A stretch of 64,000 nucleotides of DNA. Source: Falsirhodobacter xinxiangensis (lineage in GTDB: Bacteria; Pseudomonadota; Alphaproteobacteria; Rhodobacterales; Rhodobacteraceae). The notes below the pieces were generated by a model. That model had not been told where the DNA came from, did not search any database, and saw only the letters and a program-made list of their open reading frames with translations. The position numbers and the translations under genes are program-made. Each line of letters begins with the position of its first letter. The first letter of the stretch is position 1. Positions 19,961 through 29,715 of the stretch are shown piece after piece. The stretch is taken from contig NZ_SMYN01000010.1 of the NCBI RefSeq assembly GCF_004959935.1, forward strand, positions 62,247-126,246, given 5' to 3'.

Positions 19961-20052
19961 GGGAAGCCTCCTTGCGCCGCCAGAGGAATTCCCACGGTCC
20001 TGTCATATATAGTGCAGCTGCCGGGATTTTACATCGGAGTTGCGGATTAAGT

Positions 20053-21150
20053 TCAGCCGTTGAACAGGAAGTGGAGCACGTCGCCGTCCTTCACCTCGTA
20101 TGTCTTGCCCTCGACGCGGAACTTTCCGGCCTCCTTCGCGCCCGCCTCGCCCTTGCCGGCGATATAGTCGGGATAGGCGATGGTTTCGGCCCGGATGAAG
20201 CCCTTCTCGAAATCGCCGTGGATCACGCCTGCGGCCTGCGGGGCCAGCATCCCCTTGTAGATCGTCCACGCCCGCGCCTCTTTGGGGCCGACGGTGAAAT
20301 AGGTCTGAAGACCCAACAGCGCATAGCCCGCGCGGATCAGCCGGTCGAGGCCCGCTTCCTCCAGCCCCATCTCGGACAGGAACATCCCGGCTTCCTCGGC
20401 GTCGAGCTGGCTGATCTCCTCCTCGATCCGGGCAGAGATGACGACGCTGCCGGCACCCTGCTTGGCCGCCATTTCCGCCACGCGGGCGGATTCGCCGTTG
20501 CCGTCGGCGGCCGAGGATTCCTCGACGTTGCAGACGTAAAGCACCGGCTTCGCGGTCAGCAGTTGCAACATGCGCCACTGTTTCAGGTCATCCTCGGCCA
20601 CCTGCACGGTGCGGGCGGGCTTGCCGTCTTCCAGCGCGGCAAGGGCAGCGCGCAGCAGACGGTCCTGATCCAGCGCCTCCTTGTCGCCGCCCTTCAGCTT
20701 GCGGGCAAGGTTGGCCAGACGCCGTTCGACGGATTCGAGGTCGGCCAGCATCAGCTCGGTCTCGATCGTCTCGGCATCGGCGACGGGGTCGATCCGGCCT
20801 TCGACATGGGTGATGTCGCCATCCTCGAAGCAACGCAGCACATGGGCGATGGCGTCGCATTCGCGGATGTTGGCAAGGAACTGGTTGCCCAGACCTTCGC
20901 CCTTGGACGCGCCGCGCACGAGGCCCGCGATGTCCACGAAGGTCATGCGCGCCGGGACGATCTGTTTCGATCCCGCGATCGCGGCCAGCTTGTCCAGCCG
21001 CGCGTCGGGCACCGAGACTTCGCCCACGTTCGGCTCGATCGTGCAGAAGGGGAAGTTCGCGGCCTGCGCTGCCGCCGTCCGGGTCAGCGCGTTGAACAGG
21101 GTCGATTTGCCCACGTTCGGCAAGCCGACGATACCCATGCGAAAGCCCAT
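20053..21150 (-). CDS. ychF: Ribosome-associated YchF-type GTPase/ATPase (redox-regulated)
   Basis: A 365-residue Obg-family protein, exactly the usual length. G1 is GLPNVGKST (9-17) and the G4 position reads NVEE instead of NKxD, the change that gives YchF its ATP preference. The C-terminal TGS-like domain includes [13 protein letters not shown] and ends in [16 protein letters not shown] precedes the chosen ATG; an in-frame ATG upstream gives MQQKGTG and is not family-like. It acts on ribosomes in the cytoplasm. Confidence 0.96.
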   Translation of the reverse strand: MGFRMGIVGLPNVGKSTLFNALTRTAAAQAANFPFCTIEPNVGEVSVPDARLDKLAAIAGSKQIVPARMTFVDIAGLVRGASKGEGLGNQFLANIRECDAIAHVLRCFEDGDITHVEGRIDPVADAETIETELMLADLESVERRLANLARKLKGGDKEALDQDRLLRAALAALEDGKPARTVQVAEDDLKQWRMLQLLTAKPVLYVCNVEESSAADGNGESARVAEMAAKQGAGSVVISARIEEEISQLDAEEAGMFLSEMGLEEAGLDRLIRAGYALLGLQTYFTVGPKEARAWTIYKGMLAPQAAGVIHGDFEKGFIRAETIAYPDYIAGKGEAGAKEAGKFRVEGKTYEVKDGDVLHFLFNG

Positions 21151-21268
21151 GCCAGTCCCCTTTTGCTGCACGCGCGTTCATCTAGGCGGGAAAGCCCTTG
21201 CGCGCAAGGCACGCTTGATTTTCCGCGACGCTGTGGCACCCTTCCTGCAGGAGAAGGAGGACGCGGAA

Positions 21269-21673
21269 ATGAGCTTCGATCCCTACCTGATGTTCAAAAG
21301 CAACTGCCGCGAGGCGATGGGTTTCTACAAGGAGGTGTTCGGCGGCGATCTTTACGTGATGACCTATGCCGAAGCGCCCGAAAGCCCGGACATGCCCAAA
21401 TCGGACAGCGATCTGGTGATGCATGCCTGTCTGACGGTGGATGGGCGGATGCTGATGGCCTCGGACTTCCCGCCGGGGATGGAGGGAGAGTCGCAGCAGG
21501 GCGTATCCGTCAGCCACGGCTGCAAGACGCGCGCCGAGGCGCAGGCGATTTTCGACAAGCTGGCGGGCGAGGTGATCATGCCCTTTGGCGATGTGTTCTG
21601 GTGCGACGGTTTCGGCATGACCAAGGACCGTTTCGGCACACATTGGCTGGTGGGCGGCCCGTCGAAGATGTGA
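21269..21673 (+). CDS. VOC-superfamily (PhnB/glyoxalase-like) protein
   Basis: A 134-residue protein with paired beta-alpha-beta modules: [25 protein letters not shown] at the N-terminus and [19 protein letters not shown] at the end. This is the PhnB-like branch of the vicinal oxygen chelate family, usually a dimer. GGAGG upstream fixes the start. The substrate is unknown. It is divergent from ychF and 63 bases before trpA. Confidence 0.85.
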   Translation: MSFDPYLMFKSNCREAMGFYKEVFGGDLYVMTYAEAPESPDMPKSDSDLVMHACLTVDGRMLMASDFPPGMEGESQQGVSVSHGCKTRAEAQAIFDKLAGEVIMPFGDVFWCDGFGMTKDRFGTHWLVGGPSKM

Positions 21674-21736
21674 CCCGTCGGCATTGCTTTTCCGGCCCGT
21701 ATCCGCCAAGGAGAAGCATTGCTGCACGAGGACGCC

Positions 21737-22525
21737 ATGACCCGCATCGACGCCAAGTTCGCCGCCCTGAAAACCGAAGGGAAGAAGGCGTTCGTCGCCT
21801 ATGTCATGGCGGGCGATCCCGATGTGGACACGACGCTGGCGGTGATGCGCGGGATGCCCGCCGCCGGCGTTGACGTGATCGAGTTGGGGATGCCCTTCAC
21901 CGATCCGATGGCCGATGGCGGCACGATCCAGTTGGCCGGGCAACGCGCGCTGGAGGGCGGGCAGACGTTGCAGAAGACGCTGGATCTGGTCGCCGCATTC
22001 CGCAAGGACGATCAGGTGACGCCGATCGTGCTGATGGGCTATTACAACCCGATCTATTCGCGCGGCGTGGACCGCTTCCTGACCGATGCGAAGGCGGTGG
22101 GGATCGACGGGCTGATCGTCGTGGACCTCCCCCCCGAGGAGGATGTGGAGCTTTGCATCCCGGCTCAGGCGGCCGGGCTGAACTTCATCCGTCTGGCCAC
22201 GCCGACCACCGATGCGAACCGGCTGCCGCGCGTTCTGCAGAACACCTCGGGCTTCGTCTATTACGTGTCGATCACCGGGATCACCGGGGCGGCAGCGCCC
22301 AAGGCCGCCGATGTCGCGCCCGAAGTCGCGCGCATCAAGGCGGCGACCGACCTGCCGGTGATCGTCGGCTTCGGCATCACCACGCCCGAGGCTGCGCGCG
22401 ACATTGCCGCGATTGCCGATGGCAGTGTGGTCGGCACCGCGATCGTCAAGGCGATCAACGAAAAGCCGGTGTCCGAGGTGCTGGAGATGGTCGCCGCCCT
22501 CGCCGCCGGTGCCCATAGCGCGTAA
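21737..22525 (+). CDS. trpA: Tryptophan synthase alpha subunit
   Basis: A 262-residue TIM-barrel enzyme cleaving indole-3-glycerol phosphate to indole and [18 protein letters not shown] carries the catalytic Glu and Asp, and [10 protein letters not shown] and the phosphate-binding GFGI and [10 protein letters not shown] loops are present. Start ATG 21737 gives the family-typical MTRIDAKF; a TTG at 21719 preceded by AAGGAG would add six residues and cannot be excluded. trpB is not in the window. Confidence 0.95.
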   Translation: MTRIDAKFAALKTEGKKAFVAYVMAGDPDVDTTLAVMRGMPAAGVDVIELGMPFTDPMADGGTIQLAGQRALEGGQTLQKTLDLVAAFRKDDQVTPIVLMGYYNPIYSRGVDRFLTDAKAVGIDGLIVVDLPPEEDVELCIPAQAAGLNFIRLATPTTDANRLPRVLQNTSGFVYYVSITGITGAAAPKAADVAPEVARIKAATDLPVIVGFGITTPEAARDIAAIADGSVVGTAIVKAINEKPVSEVLEMVAALAAGAHSA

Positions 22526-22570
22526 GCCGGGGCGCATCCCCCAGGGAAGCCGCAGGCATCGACGGAGGGT

Positions 22571-23332
22571 TTACGGCCTGATCAGCCGGAAGATCGTGGA
22601 CGCGCCCCATCCTGCCAGCACCGCCAGCGCCAGCGACAAAAGGCCATACAGCGCAGATTGCTCGCGCGACATGGTATAGAGGAACCGCTCCAGCCCCGCC
22701 TTGCGCACGAAGATGGTGCGGTCGATGGTGTCCACCACCCGCCCGTCGCGTGTCAGGAAGATACGCACGCGGTAGTCGCCTTCGGTCAGGTCGGCCGGAA
22801 GCTCCACATCGGCGCGGAACAGCGTCTGTTCGTCCAGATCGACGGCGTGTTCATTGACGCGGTATCGCCCCTCCGCCTGCCGAATCCGCATCAACGCCTC
22901 GACGAATTGCGGGGCATCCTCGGCTTCGGAACTGATGCCGATGGCACGGATGACCGATGGGATGGTGATGCGGTGACGCAGATCCTCGGTTTCCGACAGG
23001 ATGTCGCCCAGCGCCCCGGTCGTCGCGATGGCATAGAAGGTCGGCGCGCTGCCGATGCGGACCTTGTCGCGGTTGATCCAGATGCCGACGCGGCGCTCCT
23101 TCTTGCGCACGATGATGGGGGTGGCCGGACCTTCGACGGTGACGATCACCTCCAGCGGGTCCTCGGCCGGGGCGGGGGCGTCGCGGCGGACGGCGCCATA
23201 GACCAGAATCTCGGACCCGACGAAATCGGTGGTGATCGACACCGACGACTGCGACAGACCGACGACGATGCTTTCCTCCTGCGCGGCGGCGGGCAGGGCA
23301 AGCGCGATCAGGATGGCGAATGCGCGGATCAT
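22571..23332 (-). CDS. TIGR02186 family protein (partner of TauE/SafE exporter)
   Basis: A 253-residue protein with a signal peptide (to about AAAQ, residue 19), a beta-rich periplasmic domain (roughly 20-215) and one C-terminal membrane helix (about 222-245). It matches the TIGR02186 conserved family. Its ATG overlaps the TGA of the TauE/SafE gene (ATGA), which is the usual partner of this family. A role in sulfur-compound export has been proposed from such linkage only. Confidence 0.8.
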   Translation of the reverse strand: MIRAFAILIALALPAAAQEESIVVGLSQSSVSITTDFVGSEILVYGAVRRDAPAPAEDPLEVIVTVEGPATPIIVRKKERRVGIWINRDKVRIGSAPTFYAIATTGALGDILSETEDLRHRITIPSVIRAIGISSEAEDAPQFVEALMRIRQAEGRYRVNEHAVDLDEQTLFRADVELPADLTEGDYRVRIFLTRDGRVVDTIDRTIFVRKAGLERFLYTMSREQSALYGLLSLALAVLAGWGASTIFRLIRP

Positions 23333-24249
23333 TCGGCCCCCATCACCTGAAGCGAGAACGGCTCCTTCGGCGTCAGAACCAGTTCCGTGCCGACCTTGAC
23401 GCTGACCGCGATGACCAGCAGCGCCAGCAGGATGCGAAGCTGTTCCGCCCGCAGCCGCACGCCGATCCGTGCCCCGAATTGCGCGCCCACCACCCCGCCA
23501 AGGATCAGCAGCAGCGCCAGCATGATGTCCACCGTGCCGGAGGTCATCGCATGGGCCAGCGTGGTGAAGGCCGACACGAAGATGATCTGGAACAGCGAGG
23601 TGCCCACCACCACCTTGGTCGGCATCCCCAGCAGATAGATCATCGCCGGCACCATGATGAACCCGCCGCCGACCCCCATGATCGCCGACAGGAACCCCAC
23701 GCCCGCGCCGATCATCATTGGCGGCAGCACCGAGATATACAGCCCCGAGGCGCGGAACTTCATCTTGAAGGGCAGCCGATGCACCCATGTATGCACATGC
23801 GCCCGCTTGATCGGCGCGCCGGGCTTCTTGGCGCGGCGCAGGGCGCGGATGCTTTCCTGAAGCATCATCGCCCCGATCGCGCCCAGGAACAGCACATAGG
23901 ACAGCTGCACGAACAGATCGACCTGCCCCAGCACCGCCAGCCGCGCAAAGACCCAGATGCCTATGGCGGACCCGATGAGCCCGCCTGCCTGCAACACCAT
24001 GCCCATGCGGAAATCGACCGCCTTGCGCTTCATCTGCGCCAGAACGCCCGAAACCGAGGATGCGACGACCTGGTTCGCCCCCGTCGCCACCGCCACGGCG
24101 GGCGGGATGCCGATGAAGAACAGCAAGGGCGTGATCAGGAACCCGCCCCCCACGCCGAACATGCCCGACATGAAGCCCACGATGCCGCCAAGCCCCAGCA
24201 CCAGCAGGGCGTTGATCGAAACCTCGGCGATGGGAAGATACATCTGCAT
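23329..24249 (-). CDS. TauE/SafE-type (TSUP) sulfite/organosulfonate exporter
   Basis: A 306-residue membrane protein of the TSUP family with about eight helices and the internal repeat: GMFGVGGGFLITPLL near 28-42 and AIMGVGGGFIMVPA near 190-203. Predicted to move sulfite, sulfoacetate or similar anions across the inner membrane. It is coupled by a 4-base overlap to TIGR02186 and is 41 bases downstream of the purine nucleoside phosphorylase gene on the same strand. ATG at 24243 is an alternative start. Confidence 0.85.
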   Translation of the reverse strand: MQMYLPIAEVSINALLVLGLGGIVGFMSGMFGVGGGFLITPLLFFIGIPPAVAVATGANQVVASSVSGVLAQMKRKAVDFRMGMVLQAGGLIGSAIGIWVFARLAVLGQVDLFVQLSYVLFLGAIGAMMLQESIRALRRAKKPGAPIKRAHVHTWVHRLPFKMKFRASGLYISVLPPMMIGAGVGFLSAIMGVGGGFIMVPAMIYLLGMPTKVVVGTSLFQIIFVSAFTTLAHAMTSGTVDIMLALLLILGGVVGAQFGARIGVRLRAEQLRILLALLVIAVSVKVGTELVLTPKEPFSLQVMGAE

Positions 24250-24290
24250 GGGCTTACCGGCAGCAAGGGGTTGGACGGCGGTCTAGTCCC

Positions 24291-25082
24291 TCATCGCAGG
24301 TGGCGCAACGTCTCGCGGATCACCTTTTCCAGCTTGGCCGCACCAAGGGGCGCCATAGCCTTCGTATGCTCGTGGCTGAGCCGTTCGTCCGACAGCCCCG
24401 CGCCCATGTTCGTGATGGTCGAGATCGCCGCGACCTTCAGCCCGAGGAAACGGGCAAGGATCACCTCCGGCACGGTGGACATGCCGACGGCGTCGATGCC
24501 CAGAACCTTGGCCATGCGAATCTCGGCCGGGGTTTCGAAGCTGGGGCCGGAGAACCACGCATAGACGCCTTCGGGCAGGTCCACGCCCGCCCGCGCCGCC
24601 GCCGCCTTCAGCTGCCCGCGCAGACCTTCGTCATGCGCGTCGGTCATCGGCACGAAGCGCGCGTCGGTCTTTTCCCCGATCAGCGGGTTCGCACCGGACA
24701 GGTTGATATGGTCAGACAGCAGCATCAGATCGCCCGGCGGGATGTCCGCCCGCAGGCTGCCCGCTGCATTGGTCAGGATCAGGCTGTCCGCGCCAAGACC
24801 TTTGAGCACCTCCAGCGGCAGTCGCATGGCGGCGGGGTTGCCGGATTCGTAATAGTGCATCCGCCCGCCGAAGACCGCGACGCGCACCCCCTCCAGATCG
24901 CCGATCACCAGCTTGGGGTTGTGGCCCGACACGCCGGCATGGGGAAAGCCGGACAGGTCGGTATAGGGGATCGCGACACCGTCCACAGCCTCGGCCAGAT
25001 GACCGAGGCCCGAGCCGAGCACCAGACCGATGCGGACCGGTGCATCACCCGCCAGCCGTTTGATATGCGCGACCAGATCCAT
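24291..25082 (-). CDS. Purine nucleoside phosphorylase
   Basis: A 263-residue trimeric-type PNP. LVLGSGLGHLAE is the phosphate-binding start, GRMHYYE and LTNAAGSL contain conserved residues, and GPSFETPAE with GMSTVPEVILA line the nucleoside site. It splits purine nucleosides to base and ribose-1-phosphate. Its ATG overlaps the stop of the permease gene (TGATG), so it is the last gene of a BMP-type nucleoside transporter operon and processes what the transporter brings in. Confidence 0.93.
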   Translation of the reverse strand: MDLVAHIKRLAGDAPVRIGLVLGSGLGHLAEAVDGVAIPYTDLSGFPHAGVSGHNPKLVIGDLEGVRVAVFGGRMHYYESGNPAAMRLPLEVLKGLGADSLILTNAAGSLRADIPPGDLMLLSDHINLSGANPLIGEKTDARFVPMTDAHDEGLRGQLKAAAARAGVDLPEGVYAWFSGPSFETPAEIRMAKVLGIDAVGMSTVPEVILARFLGLKVAAISTITNMGAGLSDERLSHEHTKAMAPLGAAKLEKVIRETLRHLR

Positions 25083-26050
25083 CAGCGTTCCTTCACATAG
25101 GGCTCGCCCCCGGCGCGGGGCGGAATGGCGCGTCCGACGAAGCCCGCCAGCACCAGCACGGTCAGCACATAGGGCAAAGCCTCCAGCGCCGGGACGGGGA
25201 TGTCCAGCGTGGTCACGCGCGTCACCACGTCGGGTCGCAGCGCCAGCGCCTGAAAGAAGCCGAACAGCAGCGTGGCATACAGCGCCGCCCACGGCTTCCA
25301 TTTGGCGAAGATCAGCGCCGCCAGCGCGATATAGCCGCGCCCCGCCGTCATCTCGCGCCCGAAGCCCGCCTGCAACGCCGTCGCCATATAGGCGCCCGCT
25401 ATGCCGCACAGAACGCCCGCGATCAGCACGGCGGCAAAGCGCAGCCGCACGACCGAGATGCCCGCCGTATCCACTGCCGCCGGGTTCTCGCCCACTGCCC
25501 GCAGCCGCAGGCCGAAACGGGTGCGGAACAATACCCACCATGTCACGGGCACGGCCAGCGCTGCGACATAGACCAGCAACGGATGGCCCGAGATGACCTC
25601 GAAATACAGCGGGCCGATCACCGGCACCTCGCGCAGCGCCTCGGCGAAGGGCAGGGTGATCGCGCCGAACCGCGCATCGCCCGACAAAGGCGGCGTGCGC
25701 CCGCCCTGGCCGAAGGCCGCCTGCGCCACCAGAACCGTGATCCCCGAGGCGAGGAAGTTCAGCGCCACGCCGGAAATCAGTTGGTTCCCCCGGAACGTGA
25801 TCGACGCGATGCCGTGCATCAGCGCCCAGACCAGCGACGCGCCGATCCCCGCCGCCAGCCCGATCCAGACCGACCCGCTGATCGCCGCCACCGCACCCGA
25901 GGTCATGGCCGCGATCAGCATCTTGCCTTCCAGCCCGATGTCGAACACCCCGGCGCGTTCCGAAAACAGCCCCGCAAGGCATGCCAGCAGCAGCGGCGTT
26001 GCCAGCCGCACGGTGCTGTCCAGCAGTTGCAGCAGCGTCGCGTAATCCAT
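25082..26050 (-). CDS. BMP-family nucleoside ABC transporter, permease 2
   Basis: A 322-residue inner-membrane permease of the BPD_transp_2/LivH-like type with GLFSERAGVFDIGLEGKML near 27-45, the conserved cytoplasmic loop of the NupQ/YufQ-like subunit, and about 8-9 helices. Start at ATG 26050 overlaps the previous stop; GTG at 26053 is an alternative. It pairs with the upstream permease to form the channel. Confidence 0.9.
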   Translation of the reverse strand: MDYATLLQLLDSTVRLATPLLLACLAGLFSERAGVFDIGLEGKMLIAAMTSGAVAAISGSVWIGLAAGIGASLVWALMHGIASITFRGNQLISGVALNFLASGITVLVAQAAFGQGGRTPPLSGDARFGAITLPFAEALREVPVIGPLYFEVISGHPLLVYVAALAVPVTWWVLFRTRFGLRLRAVGENPAAVDTAGISVVRLRFAAVLIAGVLCGIAGAYMATALQAGFGREMTAGRGYIALAALIFAKWKPWAALYATLLFGFFQALALRPDVVTRVTTLDIPVPALEALPYVLTVLVLAGFVGRAIPPRAGGEPYVKER

Positions 26051-27132
26051 CACGCAGCCCTCCGCCGAAAGAACAGGCCAAGCAGCATCCGCACCATATG
26101 ATCCAGCGCGCCCGTGAACAGGATCACCAGACCCTGAAGCACCACCCGCAAATCGATTGGGATCTGGGTCCAGAGGCCAACCTCGGCCCCGCCCTGATAC
26201 AGAAAGCCGAACAGCAGCGCCGCCAGCACCACGCCGAACGGGTGGTTGCGGCCCATCAGCGCGACCGCGATGCCGATGAAGCCCGCGCCCTCGGACGCGT
26301 TCTGCAGCAGCCGCCCACTTTCGCCCATGACGTTGTTGATCGACATCATCCCTGCCAAAGCGCCCGAGATCATCATCGTGACGACGATGATCTTGGTGGG
26401 GTTGATCCCGGCATAGCGCGCGGCGGATTCCGATTTGCCAAAGGCGCGGATTTCATACCCCAAAGGGGTGCGGAACAAGAGCAGCCACACCGCGAAACAG
26501 GCCGCCAGCGCCACGAACAGCGACACGTTCGCTGGCACCTGATCGGTGAAGATCGACGACAGCACCGGAATATCGGTCAGCGTCGGCAGGCCATAGGTTG
26601 CGGGAAACCGCGCCGTCGCCGGTTCCGCCTGACCCGCCGGGCGCAGCACATCGACCAGCATCCAGACGATCAGCGAATATGCGATGTAGTTGAACATGAT
26701 CGTGGTGATGACGATATGGCTGCCGCGCTTCGCCTGAAGATAGCCGGGGATCGCCGCCCAGATCGCACCAAAAGCCGCAGCGCCCAGCGTCGCCGCCAGA
26801 AGCGCGACCGTCCAATGCGGCCACGGGATGAACAGCAGCACCAGCGCGACGCCAAGGCCGCCGATCTGTGCCTGCCCCTCGCCGCCGATGTTGAACAGGC
26901 CCGCGTGATAGGCGACCGTCACCGCCAGTCCGGTAAAGATGAAGCTGGTGGCGTAATACAGCGTGTAACCCCAGCCATAGGCCGAGCCCAGGGCACCCAC
27001 GACCATGGTGTTCAGCGCCTCGATCGGGTCCTGCCCGATGGCGAGGATCACGCCCGCCGCGCAGATCGCGGCCAGAAGAAGCGAGATGATCGGAACCAGC
27101 ACCACATCGGCCCAGCGGGGAATGCGTTGCAT
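26050..27132 (-). CDS. BMP-family nucleoside ABC transporter, permease 1
   Basis: A 360-residue permease of the NupP/YufP-like type. Features are NIGGEGQAQIGGLG near 115 and the GFIGIAVALMGRNHPFG region near 305, plus about ten helices. One-base TGATG junctions with both neighbours show translational coupling. It forms the membrane heterodimer with the following gene product. Confidence 0.9.
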   Translation of the reverse strand: MQRIPRWADVVLVPIISLLLAAICAAGVILAIGQDPIEALNTMVVGALGSAYGWGYTLYYATSFIFTGLAVTVAYHAGLFNIGGEGQAQIGGLGVALVLLFIPWPHWTVALLAATLGAAAFGAIWAAIPGYLQAKRGSHIVITTIMFNYIAYSLIVWMLVDVLRPAGQAEPATARFPATYGLPTLTDIPVLSSIFTDQVPANVSLFVALAACFAVWLLLFRTPLGYEIRAFGKSESAARYAGINPTKIIVVTMMISGALAGMMSINNVMGESGRLLQNASEGAGFIGIAVALMGRNHPFGVVLAALLFGFLYQGGAEVGLWTQIPIDLRVVLQGLVILFTGALDHMVRMLLGLFFRRRAA

Positions 27133-28634
27133 CAGGCGGCCTCGTCGTTCACGCCGGCCATCAGCAAGCCAAGCTCTTTTTCATTGGTGGTGGCAGGATC
27201 GCGTTCCCCCACGATCCGCCCGCCGCACATCACCGCGATGCGGTCCGACAGCGACATGATCTCGTCCAGCTCGACCGAGACCAGAAGGATCGCCTTGCCC
27301 TGATCGCGCAGGGCGACGATCTGTTTGTGGATGAACTCGATCGCGCCGATGTCCACGCCGCGCGTCGGCTGGCCGATCAGCAGCAGGTCGGGGTTCCGCT
27401 CGATCTCTCGGGCGACGACGATCTTCTGCTGGTTTCCGCCGGAGAAGTTCTTGATCACCAAGTCGGGCAGCAGCGGGCGGACGTCGAAGCGTTTCATCGC
27501 CTCGGCGGTTTCGTCGCGCAGGGTCTTGTTGTCCATCAGCGCGCCCTTGGCGAAATGGCGGTGATAGCCGAAGGCCATGTTCTCCCACGCGGTGAAATCC
27601 ATGATGACGCCAAGATGTTGGCGGTCTTCGGGGACATGGGCGATCCCGGCCTCGCGTGGGTCGGTGAAGGGGCGCCCGTTCATGGTGATCGTCCCTTCGG
27701 CGCGGGCGATGCCGCCCAGCACTTTCAGCAGTTCCGATTGCCCGTTCCCGGCCACGCCCGCCAGCCCGAGGATTTCTCCCCGCCGGATGGTCAGATCGAC
27801 GCCCTTCAGCAATTCGACGCCCCCGCGCGTCAGGCGCAGGCCCTTGGCCTCCAGCACCACCTCGCGCGGGCGGGCGGGGGTTTTTTCGACCCGCAACAGC
27901 ACTTTGCGGCCCACCATCAGTTCCGCCAGCTGCGGCGGCGAGGTTTCCGCCGTCTTCACCGTCCCCACGATCTCGCCCCGCCGCATGACCGAGACGTTGT
28001 CGGTGATCGCCATGATCTCGCGCAGCTTGTGCGTGATGAGGATGACCGTCTTGCCCTGTTCGCGCAGACCGCGGAGGATGCGGAACAGGTGATCCGCCTC
28101 GGCCGGGGTCAGAACGCCTGTGGGTTCGTCAAGGATCAGGATCTCGGCCTGCCGATACAGGGCCTTGAGGATTTCGACCCGTTGCTGATGGCCGACGGAC
28201 AGGTCCTCGACCACTGCGTCGGGGTTCACGTCCAGCCCGTATTCCTTGGACAGCCGGGCAAGTTCCTTGCGCGCCTTGGACAGCGAGGGGCGCAGCAGCG
28301 CGCCATCCTCGGCCCCGAGGATCACGTTTTCCAGCACGGTGAAGTTCGGCACCAGTTTGAAATGCTGGAACACCATGCCGATGCCGGCGCGGATCGCGCT
28401 TTGGCTGTCGGGAATCGCGGTCTCGCGCCCCCCGATCAGGATCTGGCCGCTGTCGGCGCGATAGAAGCCGTAAAGGATCGACATCAGCGTCGATTTCCCG
28501 GCTCCGTTTTCACCGATGATGCCGTGGATCGTGCCCTTGGGCACGGTGATGGTGATGTCCTTGTTCGCCTGCACCGTCCCGAACGCCTTCGAGATGCCGC
28601 GCAGCTCGATCGCAGGCGAAGCCGTCTGGGTCAT
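27132..28634 (-). CDS. BMP-family nucleoside ABC transporter, tandem ATPase
   Basis: A 500-residue protein with two fused nucleotide-binding domains (about 1-245 and 255-495), like RbsA/NupO. Domain 1 has GENGAGKST and DEPTGVLTP. Domain 2 has the degenerate Walker A GVAGNGQSE common to this type, NFSGGNQQKIV and GQPTRGVDIGA. It energises uptake by the two permeases. TGATG junctions are on both sides. Confidence 0.93.
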   Translation of the reverse strand: MTQTASPAIELRGISKAFGTVQANKDITITVPKGTIHGIIGENGAGKSTLMSILYGFYRADSGQILIGGRETAIPDSQSAIRAGIGMVFQHFKLVPNFTVLENVILGAEDGALLRPSLSKARKELARLSKEYGLDVNPDAVVEDLSVGHQQRVEILKALYRQAEILILDEPTGVLTPAEADHLFRILRGLREQGKTVILITHKLREIMAITDNVSVMRRGEIVGTVKTAETSPPQLAELMVGRKVLLRVEKTPARPREVVLEAKGLRLTRGGVELLKGVDLTIRRGEILGLAGVAGNGQSELLKVLGGIARAEGTITMNGRPFTDPREAGIAHVPEDRQHLGVIMDFTAWENMAFGYHRHFAKGALMDNKTLRDETAEAMKRFDVRPLLPDLVIKNFSGGNQQKIVVAREIERNPDLLLIGQPTRGVDIGAIEFIHKQIVALRDQGKAILLVSVELDEIMSLSDRIAVMCGGRIVGERDPATTNEKELGLLMAGVNDEAA

Positions 28635-29623
28635 CAGAAACCGGGGACCGGGCAGGTGTCGTCGCTCATGTAGTCATGCACCGACACTTCGCCCGACGCG
28701 ATCTGCGCCGTGGCGGCTTCCACCGCCGCCGTCATTTCCGGCGTGACCAGCGCCTGGTTCGCCTCGTCCACCGCGACGGACACGCCGCCATCGGCAAGGC
28801 CCAGCACGACCGTTCCCGGCTCGACCGCGTCGCCTTGGGTGAAGGCGTCGAACACGGCATTGTCCACGCGCTTCACCATCGAGGTCAGGACCTGTCCCGG
28901 ATGCAGGTGGTTCTGGTTGCTGTCCACGCCGATGGACAGGATGTTTTCGTCCGCCGCCGTTTGCAGGATGCCGATGCCGGTGCCGCCCGCCGCGGCATAG
29001 ATCACGTCAGCACCTTGGCTGATCTGCGCGCGGGTCAGCTCGCCGCCGCGCACGGGGTCGTTCCATGCGGCCGGGGTCGACCCGGTCCAGCTGACCAGCA
29101 CCTTGGCATCCGGTTTCGTCGCCAGCACACCTTGGGCATAGCCGCAGCCGAATTTGCGGATCAGCGGGATGTCCATGCCGCCGATGAAGCCGAGCGTGTC
29201 CGATTTCGACGCCATCGCCGCCATGATGCCCGCCAGATACGAGCCTTCCTGTTCCGAGAAGACGACCGAGCGGATGTTCGGGCCTTCGACGACGGAATCG
29301 ATGATGACGAATTTCGTGTCGGGGAAATCGGGTGCAACCTGCGTCAGCACGTCGGAGAAGGCGAAGCCCGTCATGACGATGGGGTTGGACCCCGACTGTG
29401 CCAGACGGCGAAGCGCCTGTTCGCGCTGGGCTTCGGACTGCATCTCCAGCTCGCGATAAGTGCCGCCGGTTTCCTCTGCCCAGCGGGCCGCGCCGGTATA
29501 GGCAGCCTCGTTGAAGGACTTGTCGAACTTGCCGCCCAGATCGAAGATCAGCGCCGGATCGGCATGGGCCGCGCCAGCCACGAGGGCCAGTGCCGCCCCG
29601 CCAAGAAGGGTCCTGAGGGTCAT
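28634..29623 (-). CDS. BMP-family periplasmic nucleoside-binding protein
   Basis: A 329-residue substrate-binding protein with a signal peptide ending in AAHA (about residue 22) and no lipobox Cys, so it is soluble in the periplasm. LIFDLGGKFDKSFNEAAY near the mature start and GFIGGMDIPLI and YAAAGGTGIG are BMP/PnrA motifs that cradle purine nucleosides. GGGAG precedes the ATG. It is the first gene of a five-gene operon ending in PNP. A TTGCCG-N18-TATCAA promoter candidate lies in the 92-base upstream gap. Confidence 0.92.
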   Translation of the reverse strand: MTLRTLLGGAALALVAGAAHADPALIFDLGGKFDKSFNEAAYTGAARWAEETGGTYRELEMQSEAQREQALRRLAQSGSNPIVMTGFAFSDVLTQVAPDFPDTKFVIIDSVVEGPNIRSVVFSEQEGSYLAGIMAAMASKSDTLGFIGGMDIPLIRKFGCGYAQGVLATKPDAKVLVSWTGSTPAAWNDPVRGGELTRAQISQGADVIYAAAGGTGIGILQTAADENILSIGVDSNQNHLHPGQVLTSMVKRVDNAVFDAFTQGDAVEPGTVVLGLADGGVSVAVDEANQALVTPEMTAAVEAATAQIASGEVSVHDYMSDDTCPVPGF

Positions 29624-29715
29624 TGCGATACTCCCGAAGATGCCGTCCAGCGGCGGCTTGTTTTCCCCCTTGATAAAGCGCGGGAGCGCAGTGCGGCAAT
29701 AGCTTTTTCCGAAGC

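Noticed and set aside
23320-24564. 414-codon plus-strand frame over the TauE/SafE gene
   Set aside because: His/Arg/Gln-rich antisense product; the minus-strand frame encodes a clear eight-helix protein.
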